Origin: Marseilla massiliensis
Lineage (GTDB): Bacteria > Bacteroidota > Bacteroidia > Bacteroidales > Bacteroidaceae
Length of the DNA stretch: 64,000 nt
Assembly: GCF_016899955.1 (NCBI RefSeq)
Contig: NZ_JACJJL010000010.1
Location: 1 to 64,000 of the forward strand
Direction of reading: 5' to 3'
This document shows positions 62,816 through 64,000 of the stretch, piece after piece. Both the position numbers and the translations under genes were made by a program. The notes under the pieces were generated by a model that was given only the letters and a program-made list of their open reading frames with translations, was not told the origin of the DNA and did not search any database. The stretch's first letter is position 1; the number at the start of each line of letters is the position of its first letter.

Positions 62816-64000
62816 ATGCGCAGCACATTCAAGATATTGCCTTACATCAACAAGAAAAGAATCAAACCGGACGGCACGTGCGCCGTCCTCTGCCGGGTGT
62901 CCATCGACGGGAAGAACATCCTTATCACCACGGGAATCACTTGCCGCCCGGAGGATTGGGACAGCAAGAAAGGAGGCATCCGCACGGCACGTGAGAACAA
63001 CCGGCTGGCGGAGTTCCGCCAGAATCTGGAACGGACCTACGACCGCCTGCTCAAAGAGCAGGGAGCGGTCAGCGCGGAACTGCTGAAGAACGCCGTAACG
63101 GGAGTGGCGAGAATCCCGCAGACCCTGCTCCAAGGCGGCGAGGCGGAAAGGGAACGTCTCAAAATACGCTCGGAGGAAATACACTCCACCTCCACCTACC
63201 GGCAGTCGAAGACCACACAGCTTAACCTGCAACAGTTCCTCCAGTCCAGAGGCATGGAGGACATCGCCTTTGCCGACATCACGGAGGAGTTCGGACACTC
63301 GTTCAAGCTCTTCCTGAAAAAAGATCTGGGCTATGCGACGACGCACGTGAACCATTGCCTGTGCTGGCTGAACCGCCTTATCTATATCGCGGTGGACGAA
63401 GGGGTACTGAGGTGCAATCCGCTGGAGGATGTGCCCTACGAGAAGAAGGACCCACCCAAGATGCGGCACATCAGCCGCGGCGAACTGCGGCGCATCATGG
63501 CCACGCCGATGGAGGACGAAAAAGTGGAGCTTGCCCGGCGCATGTTCATCTTCAGCTCGTTCACGGGACTGGCCTACGCAGACCTGCGCAACCTCTATCC
63601 GTGCCATATCGGTAAGACGGCGGAAGGAAGGCCCTATATCCGCAAGCAGCGTGAGAAGACGAATGTGGAGGCGTTCATCCCGCTGCATCCGGTAGCGCAG
63701 CGGATATTGTCGCTCTACAACACGGAAGACTATTCACGTCCGGTGTTCCCGCTGCCCATCCGTGATATACACTGGTTCGAGGTACACGCCTTGGGCGTCA
63801 TGATGGGCATTGAGCAGAATCTCTCCCATCACTGCGCACGTCATACCTTCGGGACCCTGTTGCTCTCGGAAGGCATTTCGATAGAGAGCGCGGCAAAGAT
63901 GATGGGACACGCCAACATCAACAGCACACAGGTCTATGCGCAGGTGACGGACGGGAAAATATCCAAGGATATGGACCAACTGATGGAACGGCGCAACAGC
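62816..64000 (+). CDS. Tyrosine recombinase / site-specific integrase, partial at window end
   Basis: The open frame from ATG 62816 has no stop before the window end (395 codons). The N-terminal domain is FKILPYINKKRIKPDGTCAVLCRVSIDGK, the core-binding part is about 110-210, and the catalytic domain reads FSSFTGLAYADLRNLY, KTNVEAFIPLHPVA, CARHTFGTLLLSEGISIESAAKMMGHANINSTQVYAQV (HxxR, GH, Tyr). The active-site tail is nearly complete, so only a few codons lie outside. It is 129 bp downstream of the first integrase in the same direction. Tandem integrases at one end are typical of Bacteroides conjugative transposons, so the element probably extends beyond the window. Confidence 0.88.
   Translation, partial: MRSTFKILPYINKKRIKPDGTCAVLCRVSIDGKNILITTGITCRPEDWDSKKGGIRTARENNRLAEFRQNLERTYDRLLKEQGAVSAELLKNAVTGVARIPQTLLQGGEAERERLKIRSEEIHSTSTYRQSKTTQLNLQQFLQSRGMEDIAFADITEEFGHSFKLFLKKDLGYATTHVNHCLCWLNRLIYIAVDEGVLRCNPLEDVPYEKKDPPKMRHISRGELRRIMATPMEDEKVELARRMFIFSSFTGLAYADLRNLYPCHIGKTAEGRPYIRKQREKTNVEAFIPLHPVAQRILSLYNTEDYSRPVFPLPIRDIHWFEVHALGVMMGIEQNLSHHCARHTFGTLLLSEGISIESAAKMMGHANINSTQVYAQVTDGKISKDMDQLMERRNS

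Overview
This 64 kb window comes from a Bacteroidota genome, most likely order Bacteroidales. It carries SusC/SusD pairs, a hybrid two-component regulator, Bacteroides-type mobilization genes and repeated TAnnTTTG promoter elements. Three compositional blocks are visible by eye: a GC-rich chromosomal segment (about 6.6-44 kb), an AT-richer defence island (about 44.8-56.5 kb), and intermediate mobile-element DNA at both ends. The family cannot be fixed from the sequence alone.

Layout. 1-4.05 kb: the end of a mobilizable element (possible integrase tail, RhuM-like gene, primase-helicase, iteron-like and oriT-like repeats, MobV relaxase). 4.1-6.2 kb: two flavodoxin-like reductases and an NTF2-like protein, divergent from an HxlR regulator with a 39-bp palindromic operator between them. 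6.38-6.58 kb: a MITE-like element. 6.7-9.7 kb: SIMPL-domain protein, SecD-P1-like lipoprotein and L-serine dehydratase. 10-44 kb: a large glucuronoarabinoxylan utilization locus: GH43, CE1-type esterase, GH95, GH30, GH10, DUF1735/DUF5627 lipoprotein, two SusC/SusD pairs, GH98, a GH10-like pseudoenzyme, HTCS regulator, GH115, GDSL esterase and GPH-family symporter. 44.8-56.5 kb: a compact operon, XRE regulator-BrxP-BrxC-PglZ-BrxL-AlbA_2 protein, read as a type 4 BREX phage-defence system. 56.7-61.2 kb: MobC/MobP-type mobilization genes, an oriT-like region, DUF3408, repeats, two excisionase-like HTH genes, a frameshifted RhuM-like gene and an integrase stump. 61.4-64 kb: two tandem tyrosine recombinases, the second cut by the window end.

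How it fits together. The xylan locus should bind complex xylan at the surface, cut it (GH30, GH10, GH98), import oligosaccharides through SusCD, debranch them (GH115, GH43, GH95, esterases) and import sugars by the GPH symporter under HTCS control. Its distal half is damaged: seven stop codons, frameshifts or deletions hit six genes between 24.3 and 41.5 kb, and several signal peptides carry an unexpected acidic residue. The BREX-4 island lies beside mobilization genes, so it is probably cargo of an integrative mobilizable element whose own integrase is now a stump.

Main points for a second look: the type 4 BREX operon with a double Fe-S PAPS-reductase-like protein and no methyltransferase; the lesion cluster in the xylan locus; two elements sharing an integrase/RhuM-like arrangement; and several unannotated repeat structures (oriT candidates, iterons, HxlR operator, MITE). 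All family assignments are by recognition of motifs; no search was run.
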